DNA of 64,000 nt from Candidatus Brocadia sinica JPN1 (GCF_000949635.1 NZ_BAFN01000001.1:1488001-1552000); one strand, 5' to 3'; shown: positions 17,540-27,488, counted from the first letter of the stretch. The notes: generated from the sequence alone by a model not told the origin. A program made the numbers and translations.

Positions 17540-18709
17540 TTATTTGGTTTTTCCTGTGTCCGTGCCCCTCGGCTGGTTTAACATTTCCTGGATTTGTTTG
17601 AACGTCTTTGTATCTACACGAAGCTTTCCTTTGATATCTGAAACCCCCAATCGTGTGGCCATATCATCGACATCGAGAAGATTTATATCAAGACTTGATA
17701 TATTCACATCTGCAAGGTTGACATTGCGGGCTGCTTCCAGTGCTACAATAATGTCTCCGCCCATGCCTGAAATTGCCTCTCTTCGCAACCGTTCTCCCTC
17801 TGCCTGCGATTGTTTAATTAAAAGATTTCCGTCTGCTTTCCGTTGCTGCTTGTAAAGGTCGCCTTCTGCCTTCTTCTGTATTAAATATTTGTCTGCCTCG
17901 GCGAGAAGTTCTATTGTCTTTTTTGTGGTTTCGGCATCAAGTACGGTGATTGATCTCTCCTTATCACCGGTAATCTTTTGGGCAATGGCTTCTGTGTCCG
18001 CATCGATCGTTTGAGTAATACCTCTTTGTTCGGCAGCAAGCGCCTTTGATTTGTTCAGAACGTTATCAAGTTCAGCTAATTTGATGTTTTTAATCTTTCT
18101 TTCCAGTTGCGGGTCAAATCGCAATTCTAAAATGAGCACATCAATTATGTCAACATGGCGGGGAACTAGTCTCTCCGTAAGCTGTATTTTAAATTCTGCT
18201 GCCCTCTTACGTTTTTCTTCCGGATTGTACAAATCTCGTTCCACCATTTTACCGAGCACACTTCTGGCGATATCGCGTGTCTCATTTTCTACGATGATCT
18301 TGTACCGTTCTCCAACGCCTATATCCTGACGCAGTTGCCACGCCTCTCCTCTTTTAATTTGATATTTAACGATTATATCGGCTGAGACATCGTAATCATC
18401 TGCGGTTCTGATAGCAGCTTCCTTCCGCTCGTCGTGTCCCAGGCGGGAAGGCTCTTTGGCAAGTTCGAGTGTTTGTACTGTGCTGTCATAAAGATCCCAT
18501 TGATCAATAGCAGTAACTGCCCTGTGCCATCCTGGTCCGTAATCCTTCTGCACGATACCTCGTTTTACACCCCATATGATTGTTCTTACACCAACTTGAT
18601 CGACGCCTACTTTAATAACAAAGAATTTTATACCAATGACAAACGCTGCAATAAATGCGACGATTCCAATAGGAATTATATATTTTGCGGTAATCTTGCC
18701 TATGTGCAT
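17540..18709 (-). CDS. SPFH/band 7 (prohibitin-like) membrane protein B
   Basis: About 389 residues: one N-terminal membrane segment (PIGIVAFIAAFVIGIKFFV), an SPFH domain (VGVDQVGVRT to the SVLGKM/LVPRHVDIIDVLILELRF region, about 28-190), then a charged coiled coil (200-330) rich in Lys, Glu and Ala, and a tail with GGDIIVALEAARN. SPFH proteins form large ring or cage scaffolds on membranes, often with proteases. ATG at 18709 is preferred (AGAGGTGAAA before it) over an in-frame TTG seven codons upstream. The partner gene encodes a protein of nearly equal length and lies 46 bases upstream; the arrangement resembles HflK/HflC-type pairs but no hflX/hflB neighbours are seen. Confidence 0.85.
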   Translation of the reverse strand: MHIGKITAKYIIPIGIVAFIAAFVIGIKFFVIKVGVDQVGVRTIIWGVKRGIVQKDYGPGWHRAVTAIDQWDLYDSTVQTLELAKEPSRLGHDERKEAAIRTADDYDVSADIIVKYQIKRGEAWQLRQDIGVGERYKIIVENETRDIARSVLGKMVERDLYNPEEKRKRAAEFKIQLTERLVPRHVDIIDVLILELRFDPQLERKIKNIKLAELDNVLNKSKALAAEQRGITQTIDADTEAIAQKITGDKERSITVLDAETTKKTIELLAEADKYLIQKKAEGDLYKQQRKADGNLLIKQSQAEGERLRREAISGMGGDIIVALEAARNVNLADVNISSLDINLLDVDDMATRLGVSDIKGKLRVDTKTFKQIQEMLNQPRGTDTGKTK

Positions 18710-18755
18710 TTTCACCTCTTTATTGATCAACGTTAATTGAAAATAGTAAACTTAA

Positions 18756-19946
18756 TCATGGAGATTTGTCCGGCCCAGGCTTTAACGGACTAACCAATGC
18801 TGCATCTGGAGGTTCTGGGAACATATAATCGATCTTGGGGGCATCTTCAATATATTTAAATCTCTGTATGCTTTGCGGTGTTTCAACACCCTGCCTGATA
18901 ATTGGGGTACTTCTGATAATTGCCTGTTTTAGACGTTTGGCATATTCCAATCTTACCAAATTCCTTCCCCCATCTCCTTCTCCCTCTAGTGCGTTGCGTA
19001 ATAAGCGGACACCTTCTGCTTCAGTCTTTAGTGTAGCAAGAATTGCTTCCGCATCTTTTGCAAGCCTTTCATACTCAGCATCAGCTTCAAACCTTGCTCG
19101 GATAAGATATGCATCGGCATCCTGTTTTTTGGCCTCTGCACTACCCCTTGCATCCATAATGCGTTTATCGCATTCCCCCCGAAATCTTGCTACTTCTACT
19201 TCCAGCTTTTTCGTTTCCTCAACAACAACCTTTCGCTGGTTTTCTCTTGCAGCGGAAGCCCTGGTTTTTTGTTCTTCAACCTCTTTGTCGGCTAATCTTC
19301 GTTCCTGGATCTTTTCAGCATATTCCCTATAATAACGATAGTCGCTTAAGTTTATGGATGTTACCAAAAAACCATGGGGTTCCAACATCTTGTTAATCTC
19401 GTCCCGTGCCTTTTGCGCCTTGACGTCACGTTTGGAAGCGATCGGAAACTCGTCCAGTGTTAATTCCCCATAACAATAATAACAAATGGTTCGAGCATAA
19501 TCGTAAAGCCATTTTTGTTTAAAGACATCTCCCACTCCGGTGTTCTGGACAACGTGTACAGCATAATCGGGGTTTAACATGTACTGTATTTGTAAATCTA
19601 ATACTACATCACCGCCATCAATTGATTTAACCGTTAATGGGTTGCCCTGCGGATGTTTTTCGTCAATTTCGGCTGAGGTCATTTTTAAAACCTGTTCGCG
19701 TTTATCTAATACGTAAATATCCTGAATGAATGGGTAATAAAGGACGGCGCCAGCCCTGTTTATTAATTTAATACCACCGGTAAGATTGTTTACAATTACA
19801 GCTACTTCGTCAGCGGCGATCTCTTTCCAGCTTAATTCCCTTCCACCATATATCCCACCAATTATTATGCCGATAATAATCAATGTTATGATTGCTTTTC
19901 TGTAAATATGGTAATGCGTGGTTTTTGGCTTAAAATACTTATCCAT
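18756..19946 (-). CDS. SPFH/band 7 (prohibitin-like) membrane protein A
   Basis: A 396-residue protein with a cytoplasmic N-terminus, one membrane helix (AIITLIIIGIIIGGIYGG, 18-36), an SPFH domain (ADEVAVIVNNLTGGIKLI to the YDYARTICYYCYGELT/INLSDYRYY region) and a long helical rod (about 215-330, EVEEQKTRASAAREN then AEAKKQDADAYLIRARFEADAEYE). AAAGGGTAATT precedes ATG. It probably forms a hetero-oligomer with the adjacent SPFH B protein. It is distinct from B in sequence, so the pair is an old duplication or two different family members. Confidence 0.85.
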   Translation of the reverse strand: MDKYFKPKTTHYHIYRKAIITLIIIGIIIGGIYGGRELSWKEIAADEVAVIVNNLTGGIKLINRAGAVLYYPFIQDIYVLDKREQVLKMTSAEIDEKHPQGNPLTVKSIDGGDVVLDLQIQYMLNPDYAVHVVQNTGVGDVFKQKWLYDYARTICYYCYGELTLDEFPIASKRDVKAQKARDEINKMLEPHGFLVTSINLSDYRYYREYAEKIQERRLADKEVEEQKTRASAARENQRKVVVEETKKLEVEVARFRGECDKRIMDARGSAEAKKQDADAYLIRARFEADAEYERLAKDAEAILATLKTEAEGVRLLRNALEGEGDGGRNLVRLEYAKRLKQAIIRSTPIIRQGVETPQSIQRFKYIEDAPKIDYMFPEPPDAALVSPLKPGPDKSP

Positions 19947-20490
19947 AATTACCCTTTTCTGCTTAAGATGTTTATTGCCGAAGTATTATAATTTTTTTCG
20001 TTTGTAAAAATTAGCTCAGCATTATAAAAGCAAGTCTTCGTAACGTCAATAAAAAAGTAAAAAAGAATAGTCGCTGGCATTGTAAAGGAATGCCATGTTT
20101 TAGTATTTGTAAATTAAGTTGTGATGAATCTCGTGGGAGTCGCCAGGTGCTTTGTTTGTAATATTTTTAGTGTGCCAGTTTGTATGAATTCGCAAAAGAT
20201 TATGCAGATTGTAAAGCAAATTTCATTATTGTAATGCGGGTGTAGTCGTGGTGATGTGTTAGGTTTTTGTTATGGTGTATCGATATCTGATTCTAAGTGT
20301 TATATATCACAAATACTAACGTTGGGTTTAGCTGCTCTCTGTGTTTTTGGAATAAAATTTGTTAATGCCAATCATATGTATAATATATGCTCATGCCAGT
20401 AGGTGTACAGATTTTGCGGATGCCTAATCGATAATATTTGGTGAAAACAAAGCGGTTTTATGAATGCCGGCAAAAATAAAATATATTTAC
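19947..20490. other. long A+T-rich intergenic region
   Basis: About 540 bases separating divergent transcripts. No coding frame with codon bias or ribosome-binding site, no tRNA and no known RNA motif is visible. One hairpin, GGCATT / AATGCC at 20076-20094, is present. The porin promoter begins at its right end. Confidence 0.5.
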
Positions 20491-20519
20491 TTGACATCGA
20501 TTTGTTTTGTTATTAAAAT
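20491..20519 (+). promoter_or_regulatory. strong sigma70-type promoter for the porin
   Basis: Perfect TTGACA (20491-20496), a 17-base spacer and TAAAAT (20514-20519). It implies a 5' leader of about 165 bases, including an isolated purine-rich AGGAGGAGGAGAAAGGAGG at 20571-20589 not followed by a useful start. Confidence 0.75.
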
Positions 20520-20689
20520 AGGCCGCTCGAATGTTTAGATAATTAGAAATATTTAGTAGGGTAAGAAACGAGGAGGAGGAGAAAGGAGGCCAAAATACCT
20601 TGGTTGACGTTTAATAGTGATTTAGGTTTTCTGGTTAATTGGTAGTACGTTGGGGTCCGAATTACATTAATCAATGGGAGGTGAATATA

Positions 20690-22339
20690 ATGAAACATAG
20701 ATTGTGGAAGACATGTATTGGTGGGTTTACTGCTGCCGTCTTCTGCGTTGTGACCGGCGCCCAGTCATTTGGGGCAGATGCCAAGTCGTTAGAGGACATG
20801 GAAAAAGAATTGAACGCGCTAAGGGCTTCTGTTTCGGCTTTAACAGAGCAGATCGAGACTGTCAAGCAGGAAAAAACGGTAGCTGCAGTATCTTCTGACA
20901 CGAAGGAGGATGTTGAAGCATTAAAAAACGAGGTTAGCACGTTAAAAGAAGAGATGAAGACTGCCGCACAAGCAGAGCAGGCAATAAAGGCAGAAGACAT
21001 CGCGGGTAATGTATATTCTGAATTTGCCAAGAAGGTGAAGTTGGGTGGGCAGATTAGAACGAGGGCAGAATATGCCAATGGTTTTTATCAGGTTCCAACA
21101 AGCAATGCAACCTTGGGTGGCGCAACGGGCATAGTTGGACGCGGGAAATCAACCGATGATGATTATGTGATGAATCAGACAAGGCTCTGGGCTGACGCCG
21201 ATGTGAATGAGCACTTGAGGGTATTTATCCAGCTTCAGGATGCAAGGGTGTTTGGCGCCGAAGGAACCACCGTTGGGTTTGCCAATCCTGGGGTAGAAAA
21301 CAGTATTTTCGATCTTCATCAAGGTTATTTTGATATAAAGCAACTTTTTGATCTTCCGCTGACTGTGAGAGTTGGTCGCCAAGAAATTATTTGGGGTGAC
21401 CACAGGGTTATTGGTAATTTTGTATGGTCAAATGTAGGCCGTGTATTCGACGGTGGCAGGATTATGTGGGATACCGATGCCATTCACGCTGAAACGTTTG
21501 CGGTAAAGGTGGATGAAGATGGACTTTTTGCCACAGACGGAGATGATAGCTCAGATGAAACTGCATATGCTGCCCAGTTGGCATTTAAAAAGCTAGTTCC
21601 TGGTGCATTGTTAGAATTGATGTACATCCATAAAAACGATCAGGATTCGTTAGCGAACGTTGCGACGGGAAGCGGTTATGCAGTGCCTGGCGACGGTCCC
21701 GTAGAAATCCATGACATCGGTGCAAGAATTGACGGAAAGGTTCCTAATCTTGAGGCTATAGATTATACGTTGGAATCACATGGTCAGTTTGGCGATTATG
21801 GCGATCAGAATCAAAAGGCATGGGCGTTTGCTGGTAGAGTCGGGTACACGTTTAAAGATTTGGCGTGGACGCCGCGTTTTGGTTTTGAATATGATTACGC
21901 GTCCGGTGATGATGATCAGGATGACAACGATCATGAAACCTTTGATAATCTTTATCCAACAAATCACTGGCAGGGTAACTATGGGTTTATTGATCTGCTT
22001 TCCTGGCAGAACATGCATGATTTCAGATGGAATGTTAAGGTGGTACCGACAAATAAGTTAACCGTGCAGGTAGACTACCACTATTATTTGCTTGCCCAAG
22101 AGGAAGACGGGTGGTATCTTGCTAATGGAACCTTAGCTGTCCCCAGACCTGGCGTAGGCTATGATGATGATAGCGATGATTTAGCTCAAGAAGTTGATCT
22201 GACCGTAAGTTATCAATTGTATAAAAATATTGGTATCCTTGCCGGCTATTCTTTCTTCAAGGCTGAGGACTGGATTAAGGATAACATAGATGACATTGAT
22301 ACGAGCTGGGGATACTTGCAGACTACAGTCACATTTTGA
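20690..22339 (+). CDS. alginate-export-type outer-membrane beta-barrel (porin)
   Basis: A 549-residue protein: signal peptide (MKHRLWKTCIGG ... cut near SFGADA), a periplasmic coiled coil (about 30-95, LEDMEKELNALRASVSALTEQ), then a beta-barrel. The barrel carries the alginate-export family pattern VRVGRQEIIWGDHRVIGN followed by W-S-N-V-G-R-V-FDGGRI, and ends in aromatic TTVTF, the usual outer-membrane C-terminal signature. Extracellular loops are Asp-rich (SGDDDQDDNDHE), suggesting cation interaction. ATG at 20690 is set by GGGAGGTGA. It has its own promoter and terminator and probably acts as a major substrate channel; alginate itself is not implied. Confidence 0.88.
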   Translation: MKHRLWKTCIGGFTAAVFCVVTGAQSFGADAKSLEDMEKELNALRASVSALTEQIETVKQEKTVAAVSSDTKEDVEALKNEVSTLKEEMKTAAQAEQAIKAEDIAGNVYSEFAKKVKLGGQIRTRAEYANGFYQVPTSNATLGGATGIVGRGKSTDDDYVMNQTRLWADADVNEHLRVFIQLQDARVFGAEGTTVGFANPGVENSIFDLHQGYFDIKQLFDLPLTVRVGRQEIIWGDHRVIGNFVWSNVGRVFDGGRIMWDTDAIHAETFAVKVDEDGLFATDGDDSSDETAYAAQLAFKKLVPGALLELMYIHKNDQDSLANVATGSGYAVPGDGPVEIHDIGARIDGKVPNLEAIDYTLESHGQFGDYGDQNQKAWAFAGRVGYTFKDLAWTPRFGFEYDYASGDDDQDDNDHETFDNLYPTNHWQGNYGFIDLLSWQNMHDFRWNVKVVPTNKLTVQVDYHYYLLAQEEDGWYLANGTLAVPRPGVGYDDDSDDLAQEVDLTVSYQLYKNIGILAGYSFFKAEDWIKDNIDDIDTSWGYLQTTVTF

Positions 22340-22412
22340 AGTGTGAAAGCTTGCCGATTGTTTCCTATCGGCAACAGTTGTTTAACGTTGTAGTCTTCTT
22401 GTTATAGTGCAT

Positions 22413-22446
22413 AATGGGTGTTGCCAAAGCAACACCCATTTTTTTT
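22413..22446 (+). terminator. intrinsic terminator after the porin gene
   Basis: Perfect 12-bp stem AATGGGTGTTGC / GCAACACCCATT with a CAAA loop, followed by a run of T. The earliest in-frame GTG of trpE lies inside it, which argues for the downstream trpE start. Confidence 0.93.
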
Positions 22447-22456
22447 GAAAGAATTA

Positions 22457-23953
22457 ATGGAAATGGGAAATCGATATTATCCAACCTTTGAAGAATTTAA
22501 ACGATTGTCTGAGAAAGGCAATGTTGTGCCCGTCTACAGACAATTGTTTGCAGATACCCTTACTCCGGTCTCTGCATTTCAAAAGATTTCAGATACTGAA
22601 TATGCCTTTTTGCTTGAAAGCGCAGCAGGTGGAGAAAAGATTTCCAGATATTCTTTCCTTGGTACAAATCCGTTTTTAGAATTTACCTGTTTTGGCCCTC
22701 GGGTTGAAATAAAACGGGGAAGCAAGGGTGAAGTAGTGCTGTACGCAAACGACCCTCTGTCGGTTCTACATAAGGAAATGAAGTCGTATACCCCCGTGCA
22801 GGTGGAAGGATTGCCTGATTTTTTCTGTTGCGGGGTAGGATATGTTGGATACGATACGATACGGTATTATGAGTCATTACCTAATATGCCGAAGAACGAT
22901 TTGTTGCTTCCAGACATTCAGATTATGTTTTATGACTCAGTAATCATATTCGATCAATTGACAAAAACCATTAAGGTCGTTTGTACTGCAAAAATTGGTG
23001 ATGGTTCTCTGGAAAACGTGTACGCCCAAACAATCAATAAAATTGACCGCATCATTGAAAAAGTACGAACACCGGTGATGTCATTAAGCGATGATATCGC
23101 AACAGAAAAGGAAGTTAGTATTTCGTTTTCTTCAAATTTTGAAAAACCAGATTTTCTCAGGGCGGTAGAACGATGCAAGGAATATATTCGTGCGGGTGAT
23201 GTTTTTCAGGTTGTTGTCTCACAACGATTTAAGACACAGACACATGCTGACCCATTTAATATTTACCGCGTTTTGCGTGTGATCAACCCTTCTCCATATA
23301 TGTTTTATCTGAAAATGAATAACCTGAAGCTTGTGGGGTCATCTCCAGAAGTTATGGTGAAGGTCGATGGACGGAAAATTATCGTAAGGCCTATTGCTGG
23401 CACAAGGAGAAGGGGAAAGGATGCTACAGAAGATACGTATTTTGCCCAAGAGTTGATTGCCGATCCCAAGGAGCGGGCAGAGCATATTATGCTTTTGGAT
23501 CTGGGGAGAAATGACGTGGGAAGGGTGTCGCGTTATGGCAGCGTGCATATTGATGAAAAGATGGTGATTGAAAAATATTCACACGTGATGCACATAACAT
23601 CCAGTGTGTGTGGAGAACTGGAGGAAGGGAAAAGCGCATTTGATTCTTTGAAGGCATGTCTGCCTGCAGGTACCCTTTCTGGGGCGCCTAAAATAAGGGC
23701 TATGCAGATTATTGATGAAATTGAGCCAACAAAGCGTGGGCCGTACGGGGGGGCAGTAGGATATTTTGATTTTTTTGGTAACATAAATACCTGCATAACG
23801 ATACGAACGATTCTGTTAAAGGGTAACGACGCATATATTCAGGCAGGGGCTGGAATTGTGGCAGATTCAGTACCTGAGCGGGAATATGAAGAGACCTTAA
23901 ATAAGGCAAAAGGATTGTTGAAGGCGATAGAAATTGCCGAAAAAATAACATGA
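22457..23953 (+). CDS. trpE: anthranilate synthase component I
   Basis: TrpE converts chorismate to anthranilate using ammonia from the TrpG glutaminase. The 498-residue protein contains the N-terminal tryptophan-binding region (LLESAAGGEKISRYSFLG), then the chorismate-binding domain: VVSQRF, NPSPYMFYL, GSSPE, RPIAGTRRRG, DLGRNDVGRVS, GTLSGAPKIRAM and QAGAGIVADS. ATG at 22457 or 22463 is the start; the upstream in-frame GTG falls in the porin terminator. No trpG or other trp genes follow, so the pathway is dispersed or the glutaminase is elsewhere. Confidence 0.95.
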   Translation: MEMGNRYYPTFEEFKRLSEKGNVVPVYRQLFADTLTPVSAFQKISDTEYAFLLESAAGGEKISRYSFLGTNPFLEFTCFGPRVEIKRGSKGEVVLYANDPLSVLHKEMKSYTPVQVEGLPDFFCCGVGYVGYDTIRYYESLPNMPKNDLLLPDIQIMFYDSVIIFDQLTKTIKVVCTAKIGDGSLENVYAQTINKIDRIIEKVRTPVMSLSDDIATEKEVSISFSSNFEKPDFLRAVERCKEYIRAGDVFQVVVSQRFKTQTHADPFNIYRVLRVINPSPYMFYLKMNNLKLVGSSPEVMVKVDGRKIIVRPIAGTRRRGKDATEDTYFAQELIADPKERAEHIMLLDLGRNDVGRVSRYGSVHIDEKMVIEKYSHVMHITSSVCGELEEGKSAFDSLKACLPAGTLSGAPKIRAMQIIDEIEPTKRGPYGGAVGYFDFFGNINTCITIRTILLKGNDAYIQAGAGIVADSVPEREYEETLNKAKGLLKAIEIAEKIT

Positions 23954-24102
23954 ACGACCAGAATTTAAAAGATCGAGCTGAAAAGAAGGTATCGGGCGTT
24001 TGATTGGTTGCAAGCATTTTTTTCCTGTTTAGATCTAGCGCCTCTGGCACATATCGCGTATACTCATACTAAGCACAAAATTACCTTCAGAGAGATATTT
24101 AA

Positions 24103-24261
24103 ATGAGCCTCGCTAAAATTTTACAAATCATAGGCATTATTGTGGTACTCGATGCCCTTTACTTTGGCATCGCGAAGGACTCTATGAAGCTGGAAGTCCT
24201 TCTTTTATTCATTGGTGGAATGATTTTCTATGTGGGACGTATCTTTGAAAAAAGGAAGTAG
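24103..24261 (+). CDS. small two-helix membrane protein (52 aa)
   Basis: The frame begins MSLAKILQIIGIIVVLDALY and ends in a basic RIFEKRK tail. It has two hydrophobic segments, about residues 5-21 and 31-45, separated by a charged turn (AKDSMKLE). CAGAGAGAT lies before ATG. Codon use is like its neighbours. No family is recognised. It lies between trpE and the convergent AMMECR1 gene, downstream of trpE on the same strand. Confidence 0.6.
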   Translation: MSLAKILQIIGIIVVLDALYFGIAKDSMKLEVLLLFIGGMIFYVGRIFEKRK

Positions 24262-24350
24262 CGTATCTCGTCGATGGATTGATGAATTATTGCACTACAA
24301 TAACATTTACTATCCTCGTTGCATATTTCAATAACAGACAAGGCGAAAGA

Positions 24351-24902
24351 TTATTTTTTTTCTTCGATTATTTCCGTCGTGAAGGTATAAATCTCTACAT
24401 CTTTCTGTTTCCAGGCGTTGGCGGGTAAACCAGCTTTGCTTGCACAGCAATGGGACAGAAATTCTTCTTTACTCCAGCCTGTTTCTGTTGCTACCTGAGG
24501 CAAGAAGCATCCTACGTGTAAGCCTTTTTTAATAAATACACCCTGTTTTCCAAGTTCAAAATCGAGTGGGTTGTCAATTAACTTTAGTGGGGATAAAACA
24601 GAGATCTCTATTTCCAGGTGGTTTAACTCCGATGGTTTGATCCGGTTGAATTCGAATCGAGGATCCTCTGTTGCCGAAGAAATTGCCATTTCAGAAACAG
24701 ATTGATAAAGAGGCATATCAGATACGAAACGACCAATACAACCGCGGAGTTGTCCGCAAGTTTTCAGGGTGACAAAAACACCCTGTCTTCCCTGAAGGTT
24801 TGCATGATCAGTGGAAAAGGTCGGCCTAGGTTTTTGTTTTACGGCAGCCTCAATGCTCTTTCGGGCGATGTCTAAAATAATTTTTTTGGTTTGTTCATCC
24901 AA
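24351..24902 (-). CDS. AMMECR1-domain protein (AmmeMemoRadiSam protein A)
   Basis: A 183-residue single-domain AMMECR1 protein: GVFVTLKTCGQLRGCIGR, ISSATEDPRF, HLEIEISVLSPLKLI and VATETGWSKEEFLSHCC. The family is typically linked to a MEMO-domain protein and a radical SAM enzyme; its biochemical role is not settled. The start is TTG with a poor ribosome-binding site, so the true N-terminus may differ. It follows the fused MEMO-AMMECR1 gene on the same strand and is a paralog of that protein's C-terminal domain. Confidence 0.9.
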   Translation of the reverse strand: MDEQTKKIILDIARKSIEAAVKQKPRPTFSTDHANLQGRQGVFVTLKTCGQLRGCIGRFVSDMPLYQSVSEMAISSATEDPRFEFNRIKPSELNHLEIEISVLSPLKLIDNPLDFELGKQGVFIKKGLHVGCFLPQVATETGWSKEEFLSHCCASKAGLPANAWKQKDVEIYTFTTEIIEEKK

Positions 24903-24970
24903 GGGAATTAGTATTTTCAGTAATTAAAACATGATGTAAAACAAAAAATCAGTTTTAAAAGAAGTAGAGT

Positions 24971-26565
24971 TCAGGTTCTGTCCCCTTCATGAAATACGTC
25001 TGCGGTAAAAATATAAAATTCCATACCATCCTCTTTCCAAGCATCGCGTGATAACCCTGCTTTTTGACAAAGGTGGCACAATGTTTCAGCCCTCCCCCAT
25101 CCTTGTTCTACGGCAACCTGTGGAAGAAATACGGCGCTGGCAGGTCCTTTTCGAATAATAATTCCATCTTTGCCAACCATGAATTCAACCGGATCATGTA
25201 TCTTTTCCAGGGGGCTCAAAACTGAAATCTCTATAGTTATATCAGAGACTTCCTTGGCGTCGACAGGGGGAAATCTCCTGTCATTCGAAGATGAGTTAAT
25301 TGTGTTTTCAATAACGCCCTGAAAGAGAGATGTCCTGGGGAGTATGTGCCCAATACAACCACGCAGTTCGCCGGATTTTTTTAATGTTACGAAAACCCCG
25401 TATTTTTCTTTTAATCTCAGGGGTAATTTGTCGGTTACATGGTCAAGTTTTTGAGAAGTACCTGTTTTTGTGTAGGTCTCCAGGGTATTCCGGGCCAGAG
25501 ATAGTAAGAGCACCTTTTCTTCGCTGGTTAAAAGGGATTGTTGGCTGATGGACGTTTTTTCCTGCGGAAGCGGAATATGTAACCCTGATTTGACTTCCGA
25601 AGACTTTGTGAATAAAATGGATGCATAGCTTACAGAAAAAGAAAAGTCCCTGGATTGGTGTCCGGAGGTATCGTAGTTTAGAATCTCTCCTGATGCATTA
25701 TCAGGTAATAATTTCAAAAGCAATTCGATCGGCATAATTCCACAAGCGTTTATCCCAGTTTCTTTTCGGTAGGTTTTGAGTCCTTCAAAATCTTTATTCA
25801 GAATTTTGTCAAATGCACCATAGTCTAGGGCCTTAATATTTTTTTCGATATCTTTTCTGAAAGGAATGTAACCGTATCCTTCACCGTAATGGGTAAAATC
25901 AGAACTTACCACCACAATAGTTTTATCATCTATCAGCGGTTGCAAAGCATTTGCAACCCGTTCAAAGTCATCCTCAATCAATATACCGACCATAATAGGC
26001 ACTAATTTAAAAGTGTTGAGGGCCATTTGCAGGAAAGGTAATTGAGTTTCCATGGAATGTTCTCCCTGGTAAGCGCCTTCATAAGAACCAAAAAGGATTG
26101 CTGGTTTGCGCGAGACATTTGACGATGAGTCTTTGGAAGTATCAAGGAGTTGTTTACATGCATCCAGATCTATAGGAATGAGACCTAAAGGGGTTTTAAT
26201 GTTTTTTGCATTAAGAATGGAGACGCCCCGAAATCGTTTGCCGCTTCGAAAATGACTGGGTGAAAGAATAATGACTCTAGTAAATCCTGAATCCTTGAGA
26301 GCGTTATATCCATAAGCTGCTACTTGACCCGAGTATTGGTATCCCGCATGTGGTGAAATCAATGCAAAGGGTTTTTTTTTTGTGTTCGATAGGAAACGTT
26401 TTTAAAAAAGGCATTTATTTGATCTTTCAGAGCAATTTCGTTGCCGGGATAAAAGCGCCCCGCTACCTGTGGCTCCCACACCTGTCCCGGTTCCGTTTGG
26501 GCAAGTAATACAGATGAGGTTAATAGGGCAATTGAGAGAATGCCGAATGTGCGTGATGTTTTCAT
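24971..26565 (-). CDS. exported MEMO1-AMMECR1 fusion, reading frame broken at A10
   Basis: Two frames make one protein. The first begins MKTSRTFGILSIALL (signal peptide; AAGGGAATA before ATG at 26565) and carries the MEMO N-terminus PQVAGRFYPGNE. The second continues with LISPHAGYQYSGQVAAYG, HSMETQLPFLQ and SSDFTHYG (MEMO domain), a linker, then a C-terminal AMMECR1 domain (VFVTLKKSGELRGCIGH) to the stop at 24971. They are joined at ten consecutive A residues (T10 on the plus strand, 26372-26381); one extra A restores a 531-residue protein. MEMO resembles class III ring-opening dioxygenases with a metal site. The signal peptide would place the pair outside the cytoplasm, which is unusual for this family. 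Sequencing error is the simplest cause of the break. Confidence 0.85.
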
Positions 26566-26578
26566 AAGTATATTCCCT

Positions 26579-27208
26579 TTATTTGAATAATTTGACGACA
26601 AAGAAGCCCGCAATCAGTAATACTACAAATACAATAGATATGATGTTAAAGTACTTATCTATGAATTCCTTAATTTTCGGTCCAAAAAGATAAACAAGTC
26701 CGGCCACAATGAAAAACCTTCCCGACCGACTGACTGTCGAGGCTATGATGAATGTCCACAGATTGATCTTGCATACTCCTGCTGCAATGGTAAAGAGTTT
26801 GTAGGGAATAGGTGTGAATCCAGCGACAGATACAGCGGCAAATGCGTTGGCGTTATATTTCTCTTTGACAAAGTTAAATTTGTCCATAATGCCATAAAAA
26901 TTAAGTATTGGTAATCCTACATATTCAAAGAATTGGTATCCGATAAAATAACCAAAACAACCGCCTGAGATAGAGCCAACCGAACAAATTGCTGCGTATT
27001 TGAAAGATTTTCTGGGAATCGAGAATGCGAGTGCCATCAAGAGCACATCTGGTGGTATCGGAAAAAAAGAGGATTCGCAAAAAGCCAATGCAAAAAGGGC
27101 GATCGATCCATAGGGGGTATGGGCCCAGTGCAACGTCCAGTCGTAAAGCCTTCGGTGTAGCCCGGCTTTTTTGGCAAGGGATAATCCAACTTGCTCGGTA
27201 TGATTCAT
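26579..27208 (-). CDS. DedA-like VTT/SNARE-associated membrane protein (YqaA type)
   Basis: A 209-residue inner-membrane protein with four or more hydrophobic segments. The VTT-domain pattern is visible: FCESSFFPIPPDVLLMALAF, GGCFGYFIGYQ, and the conserved AGFTPIPYKLFTIAAGV with S-R-x-x-R-F-F near 155-162. DedA-family proteins act in lipid translocation (for example undecaprenyl phosphate or phosphatidylethanolamine flipping); the substrate here is unknown. AAGGAG precedes ATG. The MEMO-AMMECR1 gene begins 13 bases after the stop, suggesting one operon. Confidence 0.9.
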   Translation of the reverse strand: MNHTEQVGLSLAKKAGLHRRLYDWTLHWAHTPYGSIALFALAFCESSFFPIPPDVLLMALAFSIPRKSFKYAAICSVGSISGGCFGYFIGYQFFEYVGLPILNFYGIMDKFNFVKEKYNANAFAAVSVAGFTPIPYKLFTIAAGVCKINLWTFIIASTVSRSGRFFIVAGLVYLFGPKIKEFIDKYFNIISIVFVVLLIAGFFVVKLFK

Positions 27209-27398
27209 AAAAACTCCTTATATTTATTGTTTCAAAAATTACAGAACACAGATTTTTATCGGTCGAACGAGTAAAAAATGATTCGATATTTTTCCAAAAA
27301 AATATCATAGCACAAATTGCCTTTTCAGTCACTAAATTTTCAGCATATTGTCGGGCAGAAGTCAAGCGAAATCTAACTAAGGCTGTAAGAGTTTTGAT

Positions 27399-27426
27399 TT
27401 GACAATACAAAGCTTTTCGCTATAAT
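27399..27426 (+). promoter_or_regulatory. sigma70-type promoter for ilvD
   Basis: Perfect TTGACA (27399-27404), 16-base spacer and perfect TATAAT (27421-27426). Transcription would start about 55 bases before the preferred ilvD start. Confidence 0.85.
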
Positions 27427-27488
27427 GAAAAGGCTTAATATTACATATTGGGAATAGCTTGCATCTGATAAGAAAGGTAAATACGTAC

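Noticed and set aside
20571-20600. Leader peptide after the purine-rich AGGAGG tract in the porin leader
   Set aside because: The only nearby start (TTG) reads four codons to a stop; nothing supports translation.
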